This document shows positions 52,261-63,400 of a stretch of DNA of 64,000 nucleotides, piece by piece. Made by a program: the position numbers and the translations under genes. How positions within the stretch are numbered: position 1 is the stretch's first letter; each line of letters begins with the position of its first letter. The notes below the pieces were generated by a model. It was given only the letters and a program-made list of their open reading frames with translations, had not been told where the DNA came from and searched no databases. The DNA is from Pelecanus crispus (Eukaryota; Chordata; Aves; Pelecaniformes; Pelecanidae), in assembly GCF_030463565.1 (NCBI RefSeq), contig NC_134643.1:122804309-122868308 (forward strand), in the 5' to 3' direction.

Positions 52261-55200
52261 TCTAAGAGCCATATTCCCAGTCAGATACTTCCGGAGCCCT
52301 ATGTATGAGCTTACAACAGCCCCATCTATTAATACCATCTCCTTCACTTCAGCTTTTCTCACTCACCTGCTCCCTTGGGACCAGATGACTTCTGATATTT
52401 CACTGTTCTGACCCAGCTCCACCCTTCACCTCTTCGGAGTATGTCTAGACCACAATCACTGCCATGACTGCAGAGCCATGCAGGTATTCCAGTGCAGGCT
52501 TTGTACTCCCTAGTTCACTTGCTGTTACCTCAAATGTATAGTGCTCAGCTACAAACCTCACTGAGAAGGTGCTTAAATACTAGGGAGAGTAGGCATGTAT
52601 CTGTATCTATATCCCTGTCTATAGTCTGTAGACAAACACCAGTACAAGCAAACAAAAACACGCTTGGCAGTGTTATTACTCTTTCCACAGGCAATTCCTG
52701 TTTTCTACTAACAGCTCTGAAAATCTGTCCTGATCTGAAGTTCAAGACAGCCAACATCCTAGTCCTAAACCTGTGATAAATTTTCATTTTAGTTTGATAT
52801 TGTGCGACATATCACAGCTAGAAATTAAAGCTTTTAAGAGGAGAGAACTGGCTTTTCTGTGGTGCACAGAATACTTGTTTCACAACTAGGTATATTCCAT
52901 CATAAGAAATAGATCACCGAAGCATGATATAGTTTTGCTTAGAGAGGCTATTAATGGTAATTTTGAGGTTTTAAAACTGCAGTATTTTTTCTTTCATTTT
53001 CCCCCTTAATCCTGGCATGCCGGACTAGCTTCTTTGTCAGGAGTCTATGAGATATTGCATGACATTTTTTAATTGCCTAAAACATTTCCAACAGCTTTTT
53101 CACGGAATAGGTTCTGTATTTACATACGCATATAGAATGCATGAGGACATATTTTTATCTTGTGCTTCATTAGAAAGAGTGACGTTATTCATTAGCACTC
53201 TCTGTGCTGCTCTCGGCATAAGGGATGGATGTGAAAGACACTAAGATGCAGAGGGGACGGTTTGCCTTTGTAGCATGCCCAACCTCCAGCATGAAAAAGT
53301 CAAGACTTGAGCCTCTCAAAAGCTGAAAGTTTACACTTGTTACTCAAAAAAAAAAAAAAAAAAGCTGTATTAGGGGGGTTTATATTTCCTTATTGAGTAT
53401 TTAGGGCATGGCCACTACATGTTTTTCAGACCTTCCTCTATAACTGTGTGCTTTTAAATATTAAATGAGAGTTTCCTACGGTCTTTGGATACTTGTGGTT
53501 AGTGCTTTGAGGAAAAAACAGATTTGTGACAGTCAAGGTAGCTCATACCTGGTGGACACGCTGCATCAGTAGCAAGAAAGTCAGAAAGCATTAGGAACTC
53601 CCACAAAGATACAGGACGTTGCAGATGTATGCAGTGGTCAGTCCATGAGCGAGTGTGCATAGCTATATGTAGGCATGATGCATGAGGCCAGATGCCCATA
53701 CATGTGTGGCAATCAGACACGGATAAATGCAGTCACTGTATCTGTGTTGCTAATCTGCATGAGAGACCCTCAGGCATACAGATCTCATTCAGTGAATATA
53801 TATATATATATAGGAATGCCTGTCTGGGAGTGTGTTTATTAGATCTCGTGCACAAGTGTTTCTGCATGCGTGAGCGAGTCTCAGGCACAGATAGAAGTGG
53901 ACTCAGGCTCAGCCTTATGTTTGCGGGGTCTTGAGAGGTGGTGTTGGAAGTACGGGTGTGGGTGGGATTCGCAAAAAAGGGAGGGGAGGGTTTGTTGGCC
54001 ACATGCAGATGTGTATTTGCAGGCCTTGCATGTGGAATGTAGTTAGAACCAAGTATGAATGGTGAATATAAATGTACATCCAACTGAGAATCAAATATTG
54101 GCATTTGAAAGCAGCACTAGATATTTCAGCATATAGACTTGCGGATTTGCATAAAGTTCTGCGTGTGAGAGAGAAAGACTTCAGGAACAGGGATTGAATG
54201 CGGTTCCTTTTTGCTGGCAGAGGAGCGTTTCAAGCAGGTAGAGAGTTGGTAGAGCTGCAGGGCGTAGGGGTTTCACATTGTGCGAAGAGAACAGCGTGGC
54301 TCACGCGTGACTCTGCCACCACTGGCAGGGTGCACCAGGAGGGTGGGAATGGCTGTCTGGTCGTGCGTGTACGGCAGGGATGCCTGGGCATTCTTGCCTC
54401 CATTGGGGACCATCACTTACAAATTATCTGGATTTCCTCTGGAACTGACCGGGCACCTGTTCAGAACAAGGACGAAGCTCAGGCCAGACAACACGGGATT
54501 AAAAAAAAAGCAAGCAAAGTAACCCAGGGAGGGCTTGTATGTGGTTAAGCACCAAGCGGCAGTAAATGATACCTGTCAGCTGACCGGCAATTACTGCCTA
54601 AGCACTGGGAGGGTGGGAGTTTGGGAATATGTGTAAACACTTCTACATAGGGAATTCATCCTGAACAGCTGATGACTTGTAGCGGTACACAAAACAGCTC
54701 CTAGCACCCACATGGGCTTTGTTGTGCCTGTAGGGCACAGTACCTGTAGGGAACTACCGAGGACTTCCATCGGCTTAAGATCAGGAAGGCCCACAGCACC
54801 TCCAGCGCTGGCTGTGCTGCCAGTCACAATGGAAAGTGCTGGGAAAAGTTTTCTGTTAGCAATACCTGCACCTTGGGCTCATTTCACCAACTGTGGTATC
54901 ACTCCTGTGCAAGCAGAGCAAAAGCAAGCGACCCTGCTTGCTGGTGTGGAAGGGCATGGCTCGGGTTCCCAGGTGAGATGCTGATGCCTCTCTTGACGGG
55001 GTGGGGCTGCTATTTCATGCATAGATATTTCATCAAAGTGTTTTAATGTCGAGATCGGCTGCCTTCCCTGCTTCCCCTTCCCCTTGAGCCACGGCATGGT
55101 GGGTCTGCTCTCTCATCCCTTGCCTCCCTCTTTTCTGACAGCACAGAGCCAAGCGATGAGGGCTTCAAAACCTTGGGCAGAAACTCGGTGTGAGCTCGCT

Positions 55201-55623
55201 CCCTTTAAAGCCAGGCCGTGTGTTGGGTACTCCAGGGTACGTGTGTGAGGGAAGGGGGTACCCCCAGAGGGACGTATCTCTGCTGCGGAGGAAAGAAATA
55301 CTGTCGAAACAAGCCTGATGTACCACCGGGCTCTCCAAATGCCGCTCTTCGGTGGCTGCAGGTGGTTGTAGGCTGCCGGCACAGCCCACGGCTGGAGGCG
55401 AGCGTCGGATGTGCTGCTGACACAGGGTATCTGCGTCGCTGACCTTGATAGCTGCGTGGGACTACAACGCCAGGCGTGCGCGCCGAGCACCGCCGGCCGG
55501 GAAATGTTTGCCCAGAAGCTCCCTCGCCGGCAGCACCCAGGCCCCAAGGCCAGCCATCTTCCAGCCACGCAGTTTTACCTCCACCCTGCCGCCCCTCGGG
55601 TCCCTACGCCCAGCCCGCTGCGG

Positions 55624-56279
55624 GTGGCTCGCATCCACCTGCGCGTCTGTCAGGGGGCCACAGGCACCGAGGCGCGGGGGACGTGGAAGGTTCTGGAAGA
55701 GCTGGGGGTGGCTCGCATCCACCTGCGCGTCTGTCAGGCGGCCACAGGCACCAAGGCGCGGGGGACGCGGAAGGTTCTGGAAGAGCTGGGGGTGGCTCGC
55801 ATCCACCTGTGAGGCGCGGGGGACGCGGACAGTTCTGGAAGAGCTGGGGGTGGCTCGCATCCACCTGCGCGTCTGTCAGGGGGCCACAGGCACCGAGGCG
55901 CGGGGGACGCGGAAGGTTCTGGAAGAGCTGGGGGTGGCTCGCATCCACTTGCGTGTCTGTCAGGGGGCCACAGGCACCGAGGCGCGGGGGACGCGGAAGG
56001 TTCTGGAAGAGCTGGGGGTGGCTCGCATCCACCTGCGCGTCTGTCAGGCGGCCACAGGCACCGAGGCGCGGGGGACGCGGAAGGTTCTGGAAGAGCTGGG
56101 GGTAGCTCGCATCCACCTGCGCGTCTGTCAGGGGGCCACAGGCACCGAGGCGTGGGGGATGCGGGGGACGCGGAAGGTTCTGGAAGAGCTGGGGGTGGCT
56201 CGCATCCACCTGCGTGTCTGTCAGGGGGCCACAGGCACCGAGGCACGGGGGACGCGGAAGGTTCTGGAAGAGCTGGGGG
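55624..56279 (+). repeat. Minisatellite, 84-bp unit, eight copies
   Basis: Copies anchored on GGCTCGCATCC start at 55626, 55710, 55794, 55852, 55936, 56020, 56104 (variant AGCTC) and 56197. Spacing is 84 bp except for the third (58 bp, a 26-nt deletion) and the seventh (93 bp, a 9-nt duplication of GGGGGATGC-type sequence). Units differ at few positions, for example CAGGGGGCC versus CAGGCGGCC in copies 2 and 6. Each unit has three G5 runs on the plus strand (CTGGGGGTGG, CAGGGGGCC, GCGGGGGAC). 84 is a multiple of three, so frames run through without stops. The 26-nt deletion shifts frame without consequence, which argues against coding. The last copy ends about 770 bp before the MRPS6 start codon. 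Confidence 0.95.
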
Positions 56280-56554
56280 CACCCCACACGTGTGGCCCCG
56301 GCCCGCCACGGCACCCTCGCCTCGCCCTGTGGCACAGGGGTGCTTCTGCCTCGCCCTGCCGCCCGCTGCCCGCGCCAGCCCACCCAGGTGCGTTGGGACG
56401 ACGGCGGCGGGGCCGCGGCCGTGGGCGCCGGTGGCTGGGAGCCAGGCGCTGGGGCCCCCGGCGCCGCCGGCACCGTCCCGCCCCCCCCCAACCCCCCCAT
56501 GTGCGGTCTCGGGTGTGTGTGTGCGCGGAGGGGGGGGAGCGAGGGGGCGGACAC

Positions 56555-56570
56555 AGTGGAAATTTCCACT
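56555..56570. promoter_or_regulatory. Palindromic kappaB/TonE-type site
   Basis: AGTGGAAATTTCCACT is a 16-nt perfect palindrome about 480 bp upstream of the MRPS6 ATG. Its centre GGAAATTTCC (56558-56567) fits the NF-kappaB consensus GGRRNNYYCC. TGGAAATTTCC fits the tonicity enhancer consensus TGGAAANNYNY bound by NFAT5/TonEBP, on both strands. Mammalian SLC5A3, which shares this promoter, is a classic NFAT5 target, so the TonE reading is attractive. Binding itself is inferred. Confidence 0.5.
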
Positions 56571-56861
56571 CCCTGCAGCAGCCACCGCCGCCGCCGCGGC
56601 GGGAAGGAGGAAGGCGGGCGCAGGCCCGTAGCCGCCGCAGGAGTGAGGCGGCGCCCGCGCCGCGCCTCGGCCCGCCCGGCTGGGGCCCGCTCGCCGGCGG
56701 CGGCGGCGGCGTCCCCCTCCCGCCCCCCCGTTCCCCCCGGGCCGGGGCGGCCGGGCAGCGGCCGGGCAGCGGCGGCCCCCCGGCGGGCGGGCGTGTGCGG
56801 GGCGGAGGCGGCGCTTGGCGGGGGCAGGGGGCGGCGCGGCGGAGCCTGCGCAGCTGCTGGC

Positions 56862-56912
56862 GCCCTTTAAGCCGCGCCGCCCGCCCGCCCGCCCCGGTGT
56901 CTGTGCAGCCTG
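56862..56912 (+). promoter_or_regulatory. MRPS6: Probable MRPS6 core promoter region
   Basis: A CCTGCGCAG word resembling an NRF-1 half site (56844-56852) is followed by CTTTAAG, a weak TATA-like word (56865-56871), and then overlapping GC boxes (CCGCCCGCCCGCCCC, 56879-56893). This arrangement fits a GC-box promoter with dispersed initiation. Start sites are probably between about 56880 and 57000, leaving a 5' UTR of roughly 50-170 nt. The exact start cannot be fixed from sequence. Confidence 0.45.
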
Positions 56913-57052
56913 GGAGCCGCGCGGGCAGGAGCTGCCGCCGGGGACGCGCCTTCCTGCTCCGGTTCCCCCCCGCTCCGGCATCGCCGCCGCCCCTTCCTCC
57001 CCACCCTCTGCCCCGCCGCATCCCCGCTCCTCCCGCCACAGCCAGCTCTAAG

Positions 57053-57097
57053 ATGCCCCGCTATGAACTGGCTTTGATCCTGAAAGCCATGCAGAGG
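57053..57097 (+). CDS. MRPS6: MRPS6, coding part of exon 1 (partial gene)
   Basis: MRPS6 (bS6m) is a component of the 28S small subunit of the mitochondrial ribosome. It is imported from the cytosol and belongs to the bacterial S6 family, which binds the central domain of the small-subunit rRNA. The 15 codons MPRYELALILKAMQR match the conserved vertebrate N-terminus, the first beta strand of the S6 ferredoxin-like fold. The frame then meets a consensus donor AGG|GTGAGT at 57097/57098, so the intron is phase 0. The next residues expected from the mammalian protein (PETAATLKR) are absent from the adjoining DNA, consistent with splicing. The full protein is about 125 residues, so only about an eighth is here. 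The ATG has A at -3, an acceptable Kozak context. The frame is open upstream, but conservation begins at this Met. The gene reads rightward out of the window. Confidence 0.93.
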
Positions 57098-57343
57098 GTG
57101 AGTGAGGGAGGGCGGGATGGGAGAGGGGAGGGAGGGAGCCAGGTGGGACCTGACAGCAGCCCGGCCCCCGGCGTCCCCTCGCCGCCGCCGTGTGCCGGCC
57201 TCCCCTCGGCTGCCGCCCGCCCCGGGCGCCCGGCCGGCCCCTTCCCCCGGGGCGAGCCCTGCCCTTCCCGCCGCGCTCTGAAGCGCAGTTGCGCAGCGTG
57301 CTTCGCGCTCCTGTGTGTCTTTCGCTGCCCTCTCGCCTTCCTC

Positions 57344-57365
57344 TTTTTTTTTTTTTTTTTTTTTT
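57344..57365 (+). repeat. 22-T homopolymer in a pyrimidine tract
   Basis: An uninterrupted run of 22 T is embedded in CCTTCCTC... and ...CCCCCTCCGCC. It is likely length-variable and error-prone in sequencing. Confidence 0.9.
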
Positions 57366-57429
57366 CCCCCTCCGCCTCCCGCTCCTTTGGAGAGTTTGCT
57401 TCGTTGCTCCTCTAGAGCCGCAGTCCCCA

Positions 57430-57466
57430 TCTCTCCCCCCCCTCCCTTTTGGTCCGCAGGTAAGCA
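57430..57466 (+). promoter_or_regulatory. Acceptor/donor juxtaposition in intron 1
   Basis: A C/T-rich run (CTCTCCCCCCCCTCCCTTTT) leads to GGTCCGCAG directly followed by GTAAGC. That is the layout of a zero-length exon (recursive splice site) or of an alternative donor for a longer exon 1. It lies only about 360 bp downstream of the main donor, which is unusually close for a recursive site. Use of the downstream GTAAGC as an alternative exon 1 donor is therefore at least as plausible. Confidence 0.35.
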
Positions 57467-60400
57467 GATGCCGCACTTGGCGAAATAGATGCGTTTCCCC
57501 ATCTCCCGTTCCCCCGGCCCTTGCCTGGTGCAAGTGAACTTGGACCTTTCCTTGCCCCTGTGTACATGGGTGCCAGCACCGTCCCCCTCTCCCTCCGCAG
57601 CACCAGCGCTTCCCACGGCCGTGTGCCTCGCTCCCCCCGCCCAGCACCTGCGGTGGCTTCGCTGGGTGCCTTGCTAGGTCGCAGCAGCCCCACGCTGGGT
57701 CCCCTCGCCTCTGGGAGGCCTTGCGGTGAGCCTGGGTGGGGGAAAGCAAGGACTTGCTCCGGCAGGCAAGCATCCTTTCGCGGGGTGCCAGCTCCCTGCC
57801 TCTCCAGCCCCCCCCCCCCCCGTGCCAGGGAAGTATATATATATTTTTTTTTTTTTCCCCTTCTTTTTCCCCCTGCCGTTGCTAACACCAGTTGAGCTCT
57901 GCTGATATGGCTCGTCGTATCGCCCACGGGAAGGGTTGCTAGCCGTTGCCGCTGTTTTTGGCGGCGTGATGATAAGCCGTGGTGTAAGCAAGTGAGGTTA
58001 TATGATGCTCTTTCTATTTTACAAGAGCTGAATCAGTGTGGGGGGTGTGTGTACTTCTCGGTAAAAATAATAATAAAATAGAAACATCTCTGTGTAGATG
58101 GGACCCTTTATTTGGAAAATAATAGCTGATACTAGCCCTTCTCTAGTACCTTCCATAGCCTTGTTTATCTGCTACTTTCCAGCTTAATACCCAGTGCTGG
58201 TGTTGGAATGTAGCAGCACTTCTGCTGGGCTGTAACCCTTCTGATCTGACCCAGCGTGGACACGCTTGCTCTCACATTTAACCTTCATTTAAATGAACGT
58301 GTGTATTTGTCATAGAATAGCAGGAAGCTTAATAGCGTTGCTGTGTTTCTTTTGTAGCTACCGGAGCACGTCTTCACGTATTTCATGTGCTACATATACT
58401 AGTACATTTCCATTCATTTTACATGTACCATCCACATGTCAGGGTTGGCTTTTTTTTTTTTTAACTTGGCTTAACTGCAGAAGCTGTAGTGGACTTCTCA
58501 GGTGAGTCCTCTAGTGGAGAAATACAGCAACAGGGGAAAAAATTTGGTGACATTGCCGCACCACCTCACAGAGCAGCATTTGCTCTGACAAAACATGCTG
58601 CTTTTAGACTTGGGTTGTCAACATGTGATGTTTTTTTTTTTTTCCCCACACACACATCCCTCCCCATCAGTGTATAAGCTATAGGTAAGGTGATGAGATG
58701 TTTTTTGTATGCATGCTGTTAATGTGAGAGATGCATTTGCTATAAATACAGAGCAGGACAGAAAGCGTAGCAAATCTGACATAATACTGAGACACAAATA
58801 AAGTGACTGCTCTGAAAGGATACCATGGAGTGCTGCCTGGTGGAAAGGATCTTTGGTTCCTAGGATCTGAGCACAGACACGCAGGGATAAGCTTTTAGCT
58901 GTAAGATGCTTCTAATGAGCATCAATGCACTCAGGACTTAACATCTGCAGCCTTTTGCTCTTTGAAGTGTGACTCTTTAGTATATTCTTTCCTGACAGAT
59001 ATATCTTAAGGTGCTTTTTATCTCTGTTATTACATTAAAACACTTAAGTTTTGGTTCAGGTGTACTGCTGTTTTTAACCTACTCTTGTTGTAACTCTACA
59101 ATTTAGAGAGTCTATCTCTAGATGCTGGTTTTTTGTTGCTGTTGACAGTACACCAGACGTAGGTGCTTTTTTGTGTTCTAGTATCTTGCTACTACTACCT
59201 TTCTTGTGTAATGAGAACGCTTGAGAAAAATTTCTGTAGTGGTTATATGCTACATGGTGCTGCTGAATCCTGGCGAAGGGGTTGCTCTAATGACCCCCAT
59301 AGCAGTGCATGATCTCGTCTGTAATGCTAACTTAAATTAGTCAAAACATGGAGACCTGAATATGGGGCTAATAAAATAGTCTGAAATTACAGAGTGACTA
59401 CATAACTGTTTCGTGTAGCAGCTGGAGAGATCATACACAGTCCTGAAAAAAAATTACATTGCTTCTTAACACTAGTGCTTCCTGACGAAGCTGCCCTAGG
59501 CAGGTGTTACTGTCCTGCTGTGTCAGTCCCTCTGCGGTGGCTGCGTGCTCCGGTGCCTACTTGAGTCTGAGGCCCGAGCCAAGTGCTTACTCTTCTCTCG
59601 GTGTCTGTGGCATCCTTCCTCACCTCTGACAGCTCCCCTGCCTTGCAAAAAAAAAAAAGTAAGCCCCTGCCGCCTGGCTTTCTTGCGCTTTAGCGCTGTT
59701 GTTAACTCCTGTGAGCTCCCTGGCAGCTTGAGCGCAAACCTTCTCAGAGCTACAGTCAGGTAGACTCTCGTGTCTCTCTTCAGAGGCAAACTTTGTGATT
59801 GTGGGGTTTCCCCCACCCACAATTGTTTTTAACAGTTACCTTGGCATTTTCATAGATCTAGGCAGCATAAATCCCTCAAATTAATTTTTGTTGCTGTAAA
59901 CTCCGTTGCTCCCTAGCACTGCTTATGTTCAAGTCGGGGATCCTTCCTCACTCTTTTCTTGCATGTGGCTTCTGTTGTGAACCATGGAGTCTGTTGTGCA
60001 GCTGGTCTCCTCCCTACCCAGCTAGCCTCCACATGGTTACAGGGCGAGCATGACCCCTCCGTCCTGCCTGGTGCTCCCATGTCCCCTTGCTTCTTGGCAG
60101 ACTTCCTCAGGCCCTCTTCAGCTTTCCTTTTGTGTCTTAAACACGCAACACCCAAGAGCTGGGGGAGGGGGGTTGGGGGGCAAGGGGAAACTTTTTACTT
60201 TCAAACTTTGTCACCAGCCATCTGCATGTACTTTTCACAAAATCTCATGACTTTGTTCTGAAGTCAAAGCTGAACAGCCATTCTCTGTCCTGTTTTGTAG
60301 GTAGTGTACGATCAATTAATTGACTTGCGCTAGAAATACTGTATTTGTAAATTGCCTGTGGACAGAGTCCTTGATCGGGGAGACCCCAGTCAGTGACTCT

Positions 60401-63400
60401 TAGGAAAATAGTAATAAAAAACCCCTAGAAGCCCCCCCAAAATAAGTAAGTAAAAAACTGCTTCTCTTGAAGTATCACTGTATTTGAACAGTGGCTGCAG
60501 TGAGGGACTTGGGATGTGTTACTCTGTGTGTGAGTATATAGAGGAGATGCTTTGGGAAAAGAAAGGTATGAGGCCAGTGAAATGACTGGAACTTAGGGTG
60601 GAAATAATGAATTTTGCCCACGTGTATGGCTTTCTACACTCCAACATGCAAATAACAAATAGTAACGGTGAGCTTGGAGTTTGATACCAGACTTGTTATC
60701 AGTAGCGTACAGGTGTATGTAAACACCACGTTGCGTACCCTCAAGAGCCTGAGTCAAAGACTACAGTTGTGGTGAAGGTAGAGGTGCAAAATGAAGACAC
60801 AGCTGTTCATGCTCTGAACTTTACTATTCATAGCAAAAGATGAACTTCTCATTATTTCTGACTTTCTCCCAGGAGAGTCATCTTCAGCTTTCAGCGGGGG
60901 GATTATGGCAGAGCAGGACCTTCAGCAGGAGAGGGTAGTGACCCGCTACTGAATTAGCAGGAGTTCTCGCTTGCTGGAGAAAGGAGAGCTCTTCAGGGAG
61001 GCTTTCTCTTCCTGCCCTTGTCCTGCTGAAACTCCCTTGAGAGCCCGGGGAAGGAAGTGGGGGGGAAAGGGGGAAGGAAGAGCTGGAAATGGCTTCCTAT
61101 TGCTCTGATGCTGTTTTGCAGACTGACCACAGGGCGGCAATGCGAGACACCCTCCAAGGAAAATTGGCAGCCTGGGGAACCTAGGACAGAGAGAAGGTGG
61201 CGGTATTCCCATGCTGTTCTTGCTGCTGCTCGACTCTTGCGAGTTGGGACACCCGTCTTCAACAAAACAACTTTGTAACTGGAACTGAAGCGAATGGACA
61301 GTTTGAAAATACTTTTGTATAAGAGTATTTCACCAAAAATGAGGAAGCATATCAATATTTTATTAGCAGCATACTCTTTTTTTTTTTCCCCACTTCACCT
61401 GTAACAAAGGACAAGTACATAGTATGTGTCATAGTCTAAAACCTAATTACCTTGTTTCAGCAAATACCTGGACTAGGGGACCCATCCACCCACCTCTGTA
61501 ATACTGCAGTGAATCTGGGCTCTCAGTTTGACTGGTGTGTTCACACAACGTAACTTGTCTTCAGCATCTGTTTGTTGCCTTTGGAGTGGGTTGCCATGTT
61601 TCAAAAATGCCCTACCTGCTGTGGAGATCGTTAGCTATTTTAAGAAAGCCAAAGTAATGGGCAGTAGTGTTGCTTGACATCTTGACTATTACGCTTAATT
61701 GCTGCGTAGGCAGTTGCTGCAATTGGGCTTTTGATATCTTGGTTGCTGGGAAGAAGGGGGGGGTGAATGAAGGGGGTAGTAAGCAGGCAGATACTGGTTT
61801 TGTTTTATTTTCTTTCCTTTCTGGTGAACCTTCCTGTTGTTACAGCTGAATTGTACATCTTCCCCACCCCTCTTCCCTACTTAGCAGGTTAAAATTACAC
61901 AAAAGTTTTCCTCTATCTCCTTTGACTTTTTTAGTAGGCTGAAACAGGCTCTTTACAGTATTATGCATATCAGGGAAGGACCCTTGTGTTGGGGCTGGTG
62001 CTGGAAAGAAGACCAAAGAGCTGGAACTAAAAGACAAGATTGGAAAAACCACAAGGTCTAGTGTTGCCTGTCCTGTAGGAGTCAGCTTTTTGTTTTCTGC
62101 CTTAAGCATTTCCATAAGAATAACTGGATTTTGAAGTGTGTGATATAGACAGCATTTGAGAATGATACCCTCTTGGCTGACATTTGCCACTTTACAATCT
62201 TAAGACTTGAGAGCGGTCCTCTTCTAACTTTCTGCCAAGTGTGGGATATGTGCCTGGCTTGGGTATGGGGACAGGTAGAGGATTATTGTCTTCTACAAAA
62301 TAATTTAAGACTTTTTATAGCAGATAGTTGTTAGCTAGGTGAATTTGGCAAAGTTGTCCAAAGTGAGTACTAAGCTGATGGCAAGAATAAGGGGCTCGAA
62401 AGCCTCTTGGTTTATACAGGCTTCTGCAGTGTATTGAGTGATGTGCTTGGGTGAGTGTATGTAATGGTTAACTTTGCCACTCTTGTTCCCTGAGCTGTAG
62501 AGCTGCAAGCCTGAGTGCTGAGGCAGGGCTGAGGGCAGGCCCTTGTGTCCATGGCTGGGACTGGCAGACTTCAGTGGGATTCGGCTGGCCCCCCTTCAGT
62601 GGGCAGGAATGGTGGTGTAACCTTTAAGATACGACTTCTCCTCTTTGCCCCCGTTACCAACTTAGCAATGTGCTCTTCTTTCTTGGCTGTGTATCTCTCA
62701 TTTGTTCACTGTGTGTATATATACATGTGGATGCATCATGTATATGAACAGGGAGATGCCTGTAAACTTCAGCATGAGAGCAGATTGTCTATCCTTTAAC
62801 TGTTGAGAAAGAAGGAGAACCTGTTGTGATTAAAAAAACATTATTGCTCTCCATTGTTGTAAAAACCCTCAGAAGTGACTGACTCTTTAAAAGATGTCCA
62901 TTAGATCACTTAGAATAAGCTGTTAAATTGATTCAAGTATGAAGGTGTATATATGTTTGCTTTCTTCAAATACATCATACGTAATGTATCTTGTAATGAT
63001 GGAAGTTCTTGCTTTCTTTACGTATTCTTTCAGGAGCTGATTTCTCCAATTCCCTTGTTCCAGAGCCATAACGCTGGCAATTTCCACCCAAAAAATTACT
63101 TTGGTGATTGTTGATTATTGATCAAGTAACTTGTCTTGCTTTTTGTCAGGCTCCAGCCAGAGCAGGCTGCTAATCCTTAGAGCCACAGCTGTCCAGACCT
63201 CCTCTGCTACAAGTCTGTGGCAAAATAAGAGTTGCTTATGTGGAAGCAGTTGCTTGATAGAGCTGTGTATACCAGCCTTTGTGCAGCTTATCCAAGGGCA
63301 GCAGGAACCACTGGGCACCAGGTTGTTCCCTTCAAAACTGCGTGCCCAGTGGACCAGCAGGAATATATCTGGTGTGCATTCTGTAGAAGAGCTGATAAGA

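Larger units (their letters stand above)
50231..55479. other. Intergenic non-coding sequence upstream of the CpG island
   Basis: Apart from the SINE, palindrome and pyrimidine tract listed separately, I see no gene. An 18-A tract lies at 53346-53363 and a short (TA)n at about 53796-53812. Frames of up to 130 codons at 51873-52265 follow the polypyrimidine tract and are compositional. From about 54.2 kb the GC content rises toward the MRPS6 promoter. Confidence 0.6.
55480..57720. promoter_or_regulatory. MRPS6: CpG island spanning the MRPS6 promoter and exon 1
   Basis: GC content and CpG density rise sharply here. The densest part is at about 56390-57300, with long runs of CGG/GCC words, unlike the AT-rich DNA on either side. 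It encloses the 84-bp minisatellite, GC boxes, a kappaB/TonE palindrome and MRPS6 exon 1. Housekeeping mitochondrial genes typically have such promoters, and in mammals this one also drives SLC5A3. The lack of stop codons follows from the composition and explains several open frames of 200-650 codons on both strands. Confidence 0.9.

Noticed and set aside
55624..56279. CRISPR-like repeat array
   Set aside because: The 84-bp units are head-to-tail without unique spacers, in a vertebrate promoter. This is a minisatellite.
55734..56981. 415-codon minus-strand open frame, and the 321-codon frame at 55604-56569
   Set aside because: Both run antisense through the minisatellite and GC-rich promoter, with proline/alanine/glycine/arginine-rich composition typical of stop-poor CpG islands and no domain.
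55445..57415. 656-codon plus-strand open frame through the minisatellite and MRPS6 exon 1
   Set aside because: Only the 15 codons at 57053-57097 are recognisable. The frame crosses a splice donor, a CpG island and a repeat whose 26-nt deletion shifts frame without a stop. Similar-length frames are open on the other strand.
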